Assembly: GCA_001972305.1 (NCBI GenBank)
Contig: BDDD01005174.1
Span: forward strand, 1 to 64,000
Direction: 5' to 3'
DNA length: 64,000 bases
Origin: Cephalotus follicularis
Lineage: Eukaryota > Streptophyta > Magnoliopsida > Oxalidales > Cephalotaceae
Each line of letters begins with the position of its first letter. Position 1 is the first letter of the stretch. The translations under genes and the position numbers were made by a program. Below the pieces are notes generated by a model that saw only the letters and a program-made list of their open reading frames with translations, was not told the DNA's origin and searched no databases. Shown piece by piece: positions 41,483 through 53,740 of this stretch.

Positions 41483-42344
41483 ATAGACATGACTTTGAAG
41501 GTCACCATCCAATATGACCATGAGGGCTATTGATTGTATATGGATAGGGATTGTGAATGCGTGTGTGTTGATTGATTGTGATTCTATTGTGATCGATGCC
41601 TATATAGAGACTAGCATTAGGGATGGTCAGACCAGGTTCATATTCACCTCCTCTGTTCTACTTATGTGTATCACCCTAGTCTGCTCTACCTATGTAGAGC
41701 AGGCCGAGGAGAGTTCATATTCGTCCTATGGTGGTATTAAATGATAGGGAACGTCCTATGGTCTGACACCTCAGCAGAGGAGGCCGACAAGAGCTCATAT
41801 ATGTGCCAAAATGGTTTTGGAATGATATTGATGTTGAATGGGTATGGAATTGTTTTATTATGGCTGTAGAATGGTATGGTTATTGTATGATTTAATTGGT
41901 TATATGTATAGTTTAATTGTGCATCTCGCATGTCATGCATCCTCATACTCTGCATATAATAGTACCTACACAATCATGGGTTGCTAACCCATTCTCTGAA
42001 TGGGTCAAGTTCAGGTGATGCAGTGCAATGACCAGATGGGCAAGATTGTAGAGTGAAGCTTCGTCAACAAGTAGTCCTGTACGGCCTACCTTGTTCAATG
42101 AAAGGGATGTTGTAAATTAATTACCCTTGACCTACCGGCTTATGGCAGAGCTGTGATAAGAAAACATTGTTGTATATGGATGGGCACCCATGTGATATAT
42201 ATATTGATTTATCATTCCGCTTGCATTGTTTTTATTTGATCTAAGTTTTAAATTGTTGCATATTTTGGATGATGGATATGGATGGTATGGACGACATGTC
42301 ATGTGTCGGACCGTGGGGTCCTTCCCAAGGTTCGAGGCATGACA
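41483..42344 (+). repeat. Element I 3' LTR, second part
   Basis: Continuation after J: last array unit, then a GAGCAGGCCGAGGAGAG region near 41695, resembling 3370-3410 of the L4 LTR, then AT-rich U5 ending GGTTCGAGGCATGACA at 42344. The precise end is inferred from the CA terminus and from the Copia leader that follows. Confidence 0.6.
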
Positions 42345-43020
42345 ATGTTGCTGGTCGTCAATCCCCACTTGGAAACAAGGTCGATGAGATATGGATTTAG
42401 TTTCCCGTCTCTCATATTTGGAGGGTTATGTGATTCGAATAAAATAGTGGGAGGTACCATGAAAGATTAAAGACCAAATCTCTGTGGTTTTAAAAGAAAT
42501 TAAATGTTTGATGTTTTAATTTTAATATTTTATATATATGTATCGCATCGCCAAACTATAACCAACTTTGAATCATGTGATGTGAATGTGTTATTTAATG
42601 GGTCTTATTTTTAAATTATGTTTAAGGAATTTGAGAGTTATTCTCAACTTTGTTTGAAGCCTAAATAGTCGAGGTAAAGCTCCCTATAATAGTTGTAGTG
42701 GAAGTCCCTCAATATTCTCACAACAATTTCGTAAATTTAAATATGATTGCAAGCTCGATTGGATCGAGGTACTATAAGTTGCAAATGAATGCATGAGAAC
42801 ACAACTAGTTATTCTGAGTTTCTGCTTCTCTGACAAAAGTTGTAAACAGACAAAGCGTATTACTAGTACTGAGGTCTCAAATAATATGATTCATAATTCC
42901 TGCACGTTATAGTCCTCTAATTCCCAAAAGGGTAAGGCACCTTTGAATAGAGCTTGCCTAATAGGAGGACTTCTAAGGGAAATAATGAAATCACTTAGGT
43001 TATTAAACACAATCTTGATT
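42345..43020 (+). other. Copia element F leader
   Basis: Plus-strand leader block AATCCCCACTTGGAAAC, then AAAATAGTGGGAGGTACC at 42440-42460 and AAAGACCAAATC, matching the Copia leaders of E and N. About 540 bases between this block and the zinc knuckle carry no recognizable gag; it is degraded. Confidence 0.6.
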
Positions 43021-43107
43021 ATGAAGGGTCAGTGCTTTCACTGTGGTGAAGATAGGCACTGAAAACATAATTGTATGGACTGCCCTACAATTCTGAGCAA
43101 ACCTTGA
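43021..43107 (+). pseudogene. Copia gag zinc knuckle (element F)
   Basis: Reads MKGQCFHCGEDRH, then TGA in place of Trp, then KHNCMDCP: a CX2CX4HX4C nucleocapsid knuckle with one nonsense codon. It is the only recognizable coding motif of Copia element F apart from the short CKWEIVG-like end at the polypurine tract. Confidence 0.65.
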
Positions 43108-45447
43108 GAAGGATTGTCTCAGTTATTTGATATTGACAATATGAACCGGCACGTCACGTCAATGGGTTTAAGTGGTCAGGTTGGTGATTAAGGACTGTCT
43201 ATCTTGTATCAAAGACAAGACTTGTGCCAATGAGGTTAGGGTGATTCCTTCTTCAAAGGCAAGAGTCTGGTTTGTATTCAAATAGTACATAGACTTTTTC
43301 TATGGTACTTAAATATCAAATAAATAACCAAAATTAAAATAAGATGATTGACATAATCACAAAAATAATCAATATTAATGCTAATTTGTTTATGCGCATT
43401 TGTTGTGCACACACAAAGTTTGCATGGACTTAATAGACACATATTGATTAATACATGAGATGTGAAGGGCATAGTTAACGATGTAACCATATTGGGTTAA
43501 CCCATGGGATACATCGTAAATCAATACCCTCAGCAATACAAACTAGGTCAAGTCTGTGAGATAAGGATTAGCGAGTCGGTTTATCCCGGGTAAGTCCATA
43601 TCTTGGATTGTCAATCTGACCTGCGAATTCTGTCTTATAGGCAACATGACTTGATCTCCCTCTGAACAACATTGGGAGAATTCTTTAAAGTTGTCAGTAT
43701 TATGTTCCTTACATGATTCTGCGTGGACTGCTGATAGCTGGCACTCGTGGTGATTTTATGTAATTCACATCCTTACTTGTATTTTATTAAAGAAAGGAGC
43801 ATTTGTAATTAAAAAGGTACAAGTGTGAATTCTTTTGAAAAGTTGAAAGAATTCAAATATGAATAATCAAAAGGAACTGAAAGGGTTTTTGACGGATCTT
43901 GATAAGATCGAGAAAGTGAGAAAAATAATCGGTGAGTTTCTGTTTCGTCTCAAACAAGAATGAGATTTTCTGTTAAAGGAAGAAAACATTATATCTTATG
44001 TGATGAGATATAATGAAATGTTTGTCTAACATACTTTCTTTTTTCCTTTTAGTTGATACCCTTCAGCCATCAAATAATTATTAAGGAACATGTGATGTTG
44101 ATTTGTGAAGTGTCCCAAAGTAAACTGCGGGTTACTGTTTTACAACCCTTGTTTGAGAATGAAAAGTTCATCTTAGACTCTCCATCTTATTAGGAGAATT
44201 CATTTCTCTTAACGAGAAGTAGTGGGAGTAAAACATAGCTGAATGAGAAATCGTACGTAACACAAATATGCACTTACTTAATAAATGCAATAACCTTAAT
44301 TTCGTACACCTGTTCTCTGAAGTTTGATATGATAACATGCGGGCACCCAAGAGATGCTTCCGATTCTCTATGAAGGTATCCAAAGGTGGATCAGATGGAT
44401 GAGATTCCATCGAACTACAAAGAACATCTATATGAGATATCGACTCCAAAATGGAACTTTTTTTCCTGAAGTCCATTATAATTGTGCTTTTCACTTAAAA
44501 TCTTTTAATAGATTAAAGTAAGAATAAAGGGGGTCTAAATGTGTATAAGAAGAAAGTGGGAGTATGTAACTTACTTGATTTTATAAGAGTTGTAATTACT
44601 GCATATTGATCATTGAGAATGGATTAATATGTTGTTATCAATCAAGTAAAGGTTGTCAGCATATTCATTGGGGTAAGAACTTGACATTATTAGAGGATGT
44701 TGATCTAAGAGTCGGATCTACATAATAAGAGTTAGAGACGATCACATGCTTGGCTTGACCCAAGAAATTACATATTGATAATGTTAAGAAGTTTAACATT
44801 TATATGTAAACTGCAAGGGTTGCAGGTAATGCAAGTATTGCTTGCATAGCTAAAATGTTGTTGGGCATACACTGAAAAATGGTATTGCTCGCAACACTGT
44901 TAGTTATGTAGGCAATGCGGCAAGTATTGTGAGACTTACTGTAATGAGATTTATAGGCAATACTGCTAGTGTTGAAGGTGTTGCTCTAAGTATAGCTGCT
45001 TGTAATTTAAGTGTTACTAACACTGTTACCAGCATTACATAGTAACAATGAATAGACAACTAAATGTTTTATGACTGAATGAGTGTTTCTCACAGTGGGA
45101 GGAATACTTTCATTGAAAGAGTTTAGAGGTGTAATTAGATGAAGCAGTGGATATTGAGAGAGTCTTAATACAGTTGGCACTGCAGATTTAGTAAGTTTGA
45201 CTTCTAAGTTGCGATACTGTATAACTGCCAGCGATGTATGTGAAGAGTTCAAAGGACACATCTTGCAGTACTTCCATAACGTAAAAGAGAACATTGGAAA
45301 TTGAGATATAAAATAAGGATGAGATTCTGTTTAAAATGTTGAACAGCAAATCGCGTAACTAAAGTCATATCAAAGCAGAAGAGTTTCCAATAGTTTGATA
45401 GTAATTTCCAGAGGTAGGAAGTCACCGACAGCGCAGTTGGCTTTTGT
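43108..45447 (+). other. Degraded interior of Copia element F
   Basis: 2.3 kb between the zinc knuckle and the polypurine tract. I could not recognize integrase, RT or RNase H motifs in any frame; the longest frames (44168-44494 minus, 45007-45294 minus) are unconvincing. Its position, bounded by Copia landmarks on both sides, suggests a deleted and decayed pol region. Confidence 0.45.
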
Positions 45448-45460
45448 GCAAGTGGGAGAT
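45448..45460 (+). other. Polypurine tract of Copia element F
   Basis: GCAAGTGGGAGAT directly before LTR start TGTTGGAGATATGCCC at 45461; the coding strand upstream gives LCKWEIVG, the usual Copia polyprotein end. Confidence 0.8.
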
Positions 45461-45801
45461 TGTTGGAGATATGCCCTGTAAGGGAATTGGGTTTACAATA
45501 AAGTGTATATTCTTAACGACAGCTATTTCAATCTCTTATATTCTTAATTGGCAAATGGTTCATCTATATACATAAATGTATTGATGAATGTCCATAGAAT
45601 AGAGATAGAGGACTAAGACCATTGATGAGATCTTTTGGTTGAGACTTAGAACCTCGGTAACATCTATTCTTAAAATATTTGCAGTAGGATTACTAATCAT
45701 GGACGTTAGTAATCCGGATAGACTGTCACATGCTTATCATCCCGGTCCAGGGCAATGGCTGGTCTCAAAGTCACAAGTGTAGTGTTCACTGATTTAGAAT
45801 A
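45461..45801 (+). repeat. Copia element F LTR, first part
   Basis: TGTTGGAGATATGCCCTG start after the polypurine tract. The LTR is interrupted near 45802 by fragment G and appears to resume at about 47995 (TGTAGAGTACGCTATG). Confidence 0.7.
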
Positions 45802-45876
45802 TGATGTTTTAAAATTTATAGCCGCAAGTGCACGGATCATGCAGTAACGGGTCGAACGCAGGGAAACGTAAACTAG

Positions 45877-47206
45877 TTATAATTTATCCAACCTAGGCGG
45901 AGTTTGAAGGATCCTCTTTTTCGTGCATAAGTCTTTTAGGACTTTTGCGTAAGAGGGCACCTGCTCAATAGCTTCAAGCAATGGGATATTGATTTGAACT
46001 TGTTTAAATGTATTGATGATCTTTTCCATTGCGGGGGCTTTCGCATTTAATCTCTTTGGAAAAGGAACTGGGGGATCAAATGAACGCTTGGGTATTTTCA
46101 TTACTTGTTCCTTTTCCTCTTTTTCTTTCACTTCTCTAACTTCTTCGTGCACATTCAAATTTGTTGGTTGCACAAAGGAGTCAACCAACTGTTCTTTTGA
46201 TTCTTCCTGCACAAATGACTCAACCAACTCCTCGCTAGCATTTTCTGTTTTATCCGTTGGTTGGTACTCATTTCCACTTCGCAAGACATATGCTTAGTCG
46301 GATGGGCCAGAAGAAGATGAGCATTGCGGATTAGATTACGGTTGGATACGATCGTGCTGAATCATATTCGTTCTAGGATTCGGTTCGGGTTGGGAAGGCA
46401 TCTTCCCTTTTTCTCTTGTATGCACCGCAGATGCTGGCTGAGAGATTTGCTTTTCTAGGTTGTGCTGACTAGTCATCACAGTGCTCATCAGAAGTTCCAT
46501 GCTCTTTTCTAAAGATGAAATCCTAGACGTCCCTTCCCTTTGGTTCAACAATCCAGGTGATTGTTGATTTTGGAATTGATTTTGTGGGAAGGAGGGACAA
46601 CTTTCATTTTTCGGGAACCCTTGAAATGTTTGCTGTGGTACAAACTGGCTAGAAAAGTTCGAAGGTTGTCCTGAAAAGTGTGGAGGTGGGGCACCAACGC
46701 TAGAAGGCTGCCTCGAAAAGCTTGATTGTCCTCGCATGTTTTGCCCTTGACTCCATGAGAAGTTTGGATGATTTCGCCAACCCGGATTGTAAGTGTTACT
46801 ATACGGGTTGTATTGGTTCATTGCGGACACATTCTCATGAGTATATTGGCTGTCAATATATTTTTGGCATTCTTCGAAAATATGGTTTGGGGACTGACAC
46901 CAAGAACACATAGGGGTACTTTGATTGATTTGATTGACTTGTGTGGAACTCCTAAGCAACGACTCTAATCTAGTCACGAGACTGTCTAACTGGGCCTCTT
47001 TAGCAACTGCTCCTTCTACAACATACCCTTTATTTGGTAATGCGCTTTCAGAAACTTGAGTGGACTCCCACTCCCTAGTTCGCTCACCCAAATCTAAAAG
47101 GAAATTACATGCCTCATTTTCATCAGTGTACGAGGTGAACCCATCGGGACACATAGATTCGACCAATTGCTTGGTCTGGTAATCGATCCCTTCGTAGATG
47201 ATTTGG
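45877..47206 (-). pseudogene. Athila/Tat-lineage gag (fragment G)
   Basis: One frame runs from about 47206 (IIYEGIDYQTKQLVESMCPDG-like, starting beside an 11-A run) to 45877. A knuckle-like CSWCQSPNHIFEEC is near 46900. The lineage marker NPYSNTYNPGWRNHPNFSWS follows, then a Gln/Ser/Phe-rich stretch and a coiled segment (SLEKSMELLMSTVMTSQHNLEKQ). Two in-frame stops near 46335 and 46297 separate this from PKRLNAKAPAMEKIINTFKQ, INIPLLEAIEQVPSYAKVLK and DLCTKKR, the end of gag before protease in Athila/Tat elements. A different lineage from all other Gypsy sequences here. Broken by the two stops and truncated after TKKR. Confidence 0.8.
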
Positions 47207-47220
47207 CATAAAAAAAAAAA

Positions 47221-47994
47221 CGAAAGTAAAAATTGAAAAGGGGGCGGCTGCTGTGTCTCTACTGCCTGTCCTTGCCTACTGCCTCTTTACATTATATATA
47301 TATACTGCCCAAAACCCTAAAGCAATAAAAATTGTCTACTTTGCAAATTGATCAAAGCCGGCAGTTATTATTTTTTTTCTTTTTCTTTGTTTTGCGGCGC
47401 ATTTGCTGATTGCTGACTTGAGGAATCCTGGCGCATGTTGGAGACACATGGATTGATTGTATGTTGATGGAGGCATGTAGTGCATGGCGCATGGATGCTG
47501 CATGGAGGGATTTGTGCATTTGGATGACACGTGGCGCTGACTGATTGGCTGGAGATGTATTCATGTGGCGTCATGGACTGAATGGCGTGAAAGCTTTGAG
47601 TTTTAAGAATTGATGGCACTTTGGTAATAAACAATGAAGGCATAATTGTCACCAAAATTAGTTTTTCAACTGTTTCTCTTCATCTGGACTCTGGAATGGG
47701 TCGGCCCAAGAACAAAAAGTGTTTCAAATAATTTTATGAACAAAATGAGCCCAATATTTAATATCTTCTGAGCCTTAAATTTGGACTTCTCTCGCTTAAG
47801 TGGGTGCACTCTTTAACCGAACTTTGACTTTAAACCACTTTAACTCGAAAAATAGCATTTTATCTCCATTTTCTCTTATTCCGCAATAATAAGCATAATA
47901 CCTAAAAATCAAATAAAAACAATCACAGTAGTCTATTCCAAGCATAAAAATATAATAAATAAATCATTAAAATCACACATTTTTATGTTAAACA
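47221..47994 (-). other. Non-coding upstream part of fragment G
   Basis: AT-rich 770 bases between the gag start and the element F LTR. Minus frames of 64-95 codons (47336-47655) overlap one another and show no motif. It may be leader or LTR of the Athila/Tat fragment. Confidence 0.35.
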
Positions 47995-49270
47995 TGTAGA
48001 GTACGCTATGATAAGTATGTGGGTGCTCGTTGAGAATGAGTTCCCCGAATAGTGGCTCGCAAGAAGAACATCAGTATGGAGTTTTACTCATTTGTCAAAC
48101 AGGAGTTCTTATGTTACAGCAGTGTATGGGGTCCTTAGACCTGAGACACCATATGATGTCATTTGTATAATACATCATGCTTTGATGACACTTAAATACG
48201 ACTCCTACTCGGTGGCTGTATACAGTTGTCTATTGAGTATGGTCGCTTATACAAGGAGACATATGAGTAGGCAACAAGGAATCTACCAGTCCCAGTATAA
48301 GGGATTGTATGCTCTATGAAATCACATTTATAATATCTTGAAGTCCTTGCAAGGCACTAATCATGTTTAGAAGAGTTTCTGACATGCGAGTAAAGCAATT
48401 TATATAAGTTGCGAGATGTGTAGAATTAAATTGTTAGGGTTTGACAAAATTCATGCCCTCAATTTAATCGGAGCATAGAATGGTAGGAGGATTATACCAT
48501 CATGGAAACTGTAATAAAATAATTTAATGGACTTAATAAATATAATATGTGATATCATAAATATTAAATCCATCGTATCCGTGATTAGTCGTAACATGCG
48601 ATATTAACATTTATCCGTAAATATAAGATATTTACTTTTATCCGTAGGAACCCATAAACATACTAAACTCTCATATAGAGCTTTATTCATCTTGTATAAG
48701 GGATAAATTGAAAGTGTTTCAATTTGAAAATCAGTTAGAAGGGTTATAACTCGATTGGAGAAGTTTAATCGGTAAATCATAAATTTACGATTTTGCCCCT
48801 ACGCCCGGTATACCGCATGAACTATAAGAGTCACGCATTATAATCTTTGTGACAACATCATTTTGAAAAGAGACTTAATTGAATGGTAATTCGTATAATT
48901 AAGTTAGGGCTTCATTAAATACGCAAATCCGGTAAGTTAGACTTACCGGAAATTGCCCCGATATTAAGTTACTAAGAGTTAGTATAAAAGGCCTTTGTTT
49001 TGACCACTCATCCAGAACTCTACCTTAAGCACACAAAAAAGATTTCCTTAAGGGAAATGAGAGCTTACATCTTCCAAAGAATGGCCATTAATGGTGGAAA
49101 AAAAATGGTGAGAGGATGAGGTCAAAACTAGCCACTCTCGGATGGTGTTGGTGATCATGCTTGGTGTGGAATACTAGAAGGCCATGATCACTCCATGTCA
49201 AGTGAAGGAGTCATCCTTGCAGCCCATGTGAGTGATTCAAATCCCCCTTTTATGCCGCTCCAAGTGTTGG
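47995..49270 (+). repeat. Copia element F LTR, second part
   Basis: Continues the LTR; contains TATA box AGTATAAAAGG at 48981-48991 and a plausible transcript leader after it. The end near 49270 is inferred: the distance from there to the leader block at 62440, leaving out element M, is about 1.3 kb, similar to the PBS-to-leader distance in E. I could not find an exact TGGTATCAGAGC primer site here. The 75-codon frame at 48092-48319 is not supported. Confidence 0.5.
48981..48991 (+). promoter_or_regulatory. TATA box of the Copia F LTR
   Basis: AGTATAAAAGG about 1.3 kb into the LTR (counting without fragment G), followed about 35 bases later by CACTCATCC and a leader that lacks long frames. 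Confidence 0.5.
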
Positions 49271-50308
49271 TTTAGGCTAGAGATCAGGGCAAACATAGAT
49301 TAGGGATCTTGGAATTGGTTTAGGGTTAATCCTTTTGCATGTTTGATGCCATGTTTGTGTGTTCTTATTTTCTGCTCTAATTTTTGTTTTTTCATGGATG
49401 ATTAAGTGTTAACTTTATGTTTAGATTGACAGTAAACCAACACATTTAACTTGTTAACAATAGTTTTTTATATTCAATGAGATTGAATTGTTTATGCATG
49501 ATGGCAGTTCATGGACTTAGGCTACATGGATGGTTTTATTTATTCAAATGTTGAATGTATGGTAACTTCATTGCTTTAATGGTGGGTGTTGTAATATTAT
49601 TTTAAGTAAGGCTTTCATGCCTCTTCTCTCCTAATATGTAATCTATTTAAACATTCTTTCTTCCCCTTGTAAATCCCTTAATTTGAAATCGATTTTCTTT
49701 TTTATTTATAAGTAAAAGTAGTTTTTTACTTGGCGAGAGTCACAGTGAAATACTGAAGAAGAAGATGGAAGTTTTTAAATTGTAAGATTTTTTAGCACCC
49801 ATGGCTTGTATGGGATATTATCACTATTGTAAAAAACTACCTAGAATGAGACTATCAGTTTACAAGTCCATAATTACCATTAGGATAAGATGTAGGAGAT
49901 GCACTCTTTGCGTAAATGTGCTATGCTAGAGATTCTAACGATCTCTCCATATTATGCCATCTATCTATCAACCGGACTAATAACGAGATGGCTAATCTTA
50001 AAGATTTAGAAACCCCTCTAATCAAATCAATATCAAGTGATAACGAACACGGACACAAGCACGTATCCAACCGTTGCCTTCCATCATTGCTATTGATATG
50101 AGGAACCTTGTCAAGAGCTCATAACTTGTTCGGTAAACCAAAGATTTGCTTAAGATAAGTTTTCTTGTATCAATTGAATATGATATATGCATTAGTGATG
50201 GGTTATTGATCGAGCCTTGTTGGTTAAACCCAAGGGCTATATCTTTAGTCCACTATAGTGCGTAATGATGGGTTCAACTTGAAATTGCATACTTATGTCT
50301 TGATGAGT
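49271..50308 (+). other. Copia leader, left part (element N)
   Basis: About 1 kb of non-coding AT-rich sequence that, with 62208-62560, forms a continuous Copia leader interrupted by element M. No coding frame of note; 49916-50101 is short and unsupported. Confidence 0.5.
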
Positions 50309-50313
50309 AAACT

Positions 50314-52890
50314 TGTCGCGCCCTGGTTTCAGGTAGACACACATAAAAGTGGTAAAGGCAATTAACAATAAAATTCAGCTTATGCAAATACCAAAAATTT
50401 AAACTCTTAAACAAGATATCAGTTGCGGAAGCATTAAAACTCATAAGCTGAAAACACGTAACGTGCATCCCATACTGCACGCTACTCAATACAAATCTGT
50501 CATTGTTAAAAGCCCATAAACGAAGTGTGATTCATAATACAAAATTAAAACCCATCGTTAAACAAAACCAAAAGTACGGTACATCAGTAGTCCTTAAAAC
50601 AAAACCAGTTTATTACAATCCAGAAGAATATAAAACCAACAAAAATAACATAAAGGCTTGTTCTTCGTCCAAGCTAGTCCAACTGGTCCACTGCATCAAT
50701 CTGTAAAGTAGGGGGTTAGCCTTTGTCCTCACTCGGCTAAGTCATAAAAACACTTTGGGATCAACATTACATGCATGTCATGAAATGTATGCGTAGATGA
50801 TGCAGTGCAGTAGAAAATACCAGTATATATATAAATGAAAATATATATAATTTAGCAGTACAGTAAAATAGCAGTAGGGACATATATATGAAAATATATG
50901 TATGCAACAACAGTACAGTGGTAGCCCAGCCAGGGCTACATCAACAGGCATAATAATTTAGGAGTAGGACCAGTGAACAGTACAGTAAGTCCACAAAAGG
51001 ACCAGAACAGGCAGGCAGTATGTGTAACGCCACCAACTCTTGGCCCCACGTTACACTCCCACTTCGGTCCCTACTCCAGGCAACCAAGCAAGACAACAGT
51101 ACAGTACAGTGAGTTACCCAGCCAACTCCTGGCTCCTAGGTCAACCCTACCACTAGCCGGTGCTGGCAGTCTCAGCCATGCAACTAGTGGCTCAAGTACA
51201 AACATAGTAAATTCACAGAACAAACAGTGAATAATCACATTACACAGTGCAGTAAATAGTACAGTGGTGATCGTTAGACCAACAACAGGAAGTTCATTTC
51301 AAAATGTTTTCAAGAGTCATAAACATTTGAAATATATATTTTAAGTAGTGGAAAAATATTTTTAAACAGTTCAGTAGGTGGAAATTACTTTCCCAGTATG
51401 TTCGAAAATATAACAATACTCATTTTATATTTTCGTACCCAAACATAGTAGTTTTCAACTCATATATGCATTTCTACTGTAACAATACTTAGAAATCATA
51501 ATCAATTTATAAACAGTCAGTAAATAGGCAGTAAATAGTGCATTGCAATGCATACAAATGCTCGAATGCATCCTAAGTGGAATCGGGGTTGTCAGGTGTC
51601 AAAATCGTGAAAATTGTACAAACAGGACTCTAAAGCGTCGACGTTTATTCCTTAGGCATCGATGCTTATGTCCTTTAAGCGTCGACGTCCAGTCCTTTAG
51701 CATCAGCGCTTCCAGTGTTTAGGCGTCGATGTCTCCTCCCATAGGCGTCGACGTTTAAGCGCATTCAGAATATAAAACGCAGTTCACAGTACAAAGCGTC
51801 GAAGCTTACCAAAGGCGTCGACGGTTTCAAGCAGCAGTCATCTTCTTCCTCGTGACATGATGAACCAGTAACAAACTCACCACAACAACATGCAATCCAA
51901 CATGTATAAATCCCAGAAAATCGACATGCAATATCATATTACACATCCAGTACAACGTAGCATCATTTTAGTGACCAAAAACAGTTCAACATACCATGCA
52001 AACTATGCATAAATATCACTGAACAAACACTAATATTTGAACACAAAATACAATTATGGCTTCCCCTACCTCTGGCCTCAAGTTAGAAGCCGAAAGTCCA
52101 CTTCTTTTAGTATCCAACAGGTCACTTTGAGCTCCCAGGTACTGCTTGAAACTCCCTGGTTCGTTCCAACAGTTGTTGTCCAAGCTCCAAGTTCTCCTTT
52201 GCTCAACAATGGTGGTTTGAGCTTTCTCTCAGTGTGTCCCTCTTATTCTTAGGCTCTTTCTTTCGTTTTTCCTTTCTCTTTGGCATCAGAGAAAAGAGAT
52301 GATGCTAACAGTTTTTATGCAGGCATTATTTTTTTTTTCCTCTACATGCACCCACCATGGCATTTGCTCTCTTACCCATGCAAACCTGATGCATCAGGTG
52401 TCCTTCTCCCCTCTTTCTCAGTCCATGCATTCAGAGATTCTCTCTCTGCTCAATGCCCTTTTGTTGCAGGTAAGTCTAGCATCAAAAGCATGCATGCCAC
52501 GTTTCCAGAGAGCCTGCCCAAGTGCCGATTAAGTCGCACAAACTCACCTCCATGTGACACGTCCATCTGCTGTTTGTGCGTACCAGAACCACGACTCAAA
52601 GCGTCGACGGTTACATGCAGGCGTTGACCCTTATGTGTTTGAATTAAACACGCGTTTCAATTCCTTAGGCGTTAACGCTACACTCAAGGCGTCGACGCTT
52701 TAGCCTCAAAACTGTGCCGTTTTGACTCCAAATTGCACTTTAACATTCTTTTACACTTCCACTCCAAAATCAACATTATTAGAGTTTGAAAAACATCATC
52801 AAATCCGGGAAATATGTCATTTTATTAATTCCACAATAAAAGTGCAATTACATCGTGAAATTACAACATATGAAAATCTCGGGCGTTATA
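50314..52890 (-). repeat. Element M 3' LTR (2,577 bp)
   Basis: Collinear with 59666-62202 and with the D LTR. On the minus strand it starts TATAACGCCCGAG, where the second base has changed from G to A. It ends GGGCGCGACA. It holds palindrome clusters at 51630-51835 and 52595-52705, a splice-donor-like CAGAG/GTAGGGG at 52062-52076 and a CAGTA-rich part near 50820-51120. Confidence 0.9.
51630..51835 (-). repeat. Palindrome cluster, M 3' LTR
   Basis: AAAGCGTCGACGTTT, AAGCGTCGACGTCC and related copies at 20-30 base spacing, matching 60945-61145 in the other LTR. Confidence 0.75.
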
Positions 52891-52904
52891 TCCACCCCTC
52901 CTTC
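52891..52904 (-). other. Polypurine tract of element M
   Basis: Minus strand GAAGGAGGGGTGGA next to the 3' LTR start; identical to the tracts of B and C. Confidence 0.85.
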
Positions 52905-52936
52905 AAGGAATTTTGTCCTCAAAATTAAAAACAATG

Positions 52937-53740
52937 CTAGAACAAGTGCGGGTAATGCTCTCGGATATCCTCCTCACGTTCCCAAGTGGCTTCATCCAGT
53001 CGGTGGAACTGCCATTGAGCCTTGACCATGGAGATGGTTCGGTTCCTCAAAGTCTGCGTCTTCCACTCTAGAATACGTACAGGCAACTCTTCACAAGATA
53101 AGTCATCTCGTACAGGAACATAATCTAGGACACGTGATGGGTCCGGGATATATCTCCTCAGCATAGATACATGAAAGACGTCATGTACATTTGATAGTGC
53201 AGGAGGTAAGGCAAGCTGGTAGGCTACCTCCCTAACTCTCTCCAAAATCTAAAAAGGACCAATATAGCGTGGAGCTAATTTGCCCTTTTTCGCAAACCTT
53301 TGCACGCCCTTCCATGGTGAAACTTTTAAGAACACATGATCACCCACACTGAAGGTCAAAGGCCTCCTCTTGACTCTGTCCACTTAGCTCATCTGCTGGC
53401 TCTGAGCAGCAAGCAGCTTCTCTTTAATCATCCAGATCTTTTCTAAAGTTTCCTCCACTAACTCAATCCCGAGTAAAGGTCACTCCCCGACCGTATACCA
53501 ACAAACAGGAGATCTGCACTTCCTCCCATAGAGTGCTTCAAACAGTGCCATGCCAATACTGAAATGATAGATGTTATTATAAGAGAACTCTATCAAAGGG
53601 ATACGATCCTCCCATGTACCAGCAAAGTCAATAACGCAAGCCCGTAGCATATCCTCCAAGGTTAGGATGGTACGCTCAGACTGCCCATCGGTCTGAGGGT
53701 GAAAGGTAGTACTCAGGTTCAGCTTCGTCCCGAAAGCTGT
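52937..53740 (-). pseudogene. Integrase C-terminal part (element M, true 3' end)
   Basis: 52937-53245 reads [74 protein letters not shown]: the complete chromodomain-like end. Upstream to 53740 the frame continues through [16 protein letters not shown] and NVGDHVFLKVSPW-like sequence with stops near 53250, 53385, 53485 and 53742. The part from 53076 onward also exists as an exact copy at 55137-55801. Confidence 0.8.

Larger units (their letters stand above)
45802..47994 (-). mobile_element. Athila/Tat-type gag-only fragment G
   Basis: Inserted in the element F LTR, edges approximate. The left edge contains the AGCCGCAAGTGCACGG phrase common in plant Gypsy elements; the right edge is AT-rich and ends TTATGTTAAACA. 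The only domain is a gag on the minus strand. I found no matching terminal repeats and no clear target duplication. It could be a truncated Athila/Tat element or a short gag-only non-autonomous element. Confidence 0.5.
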
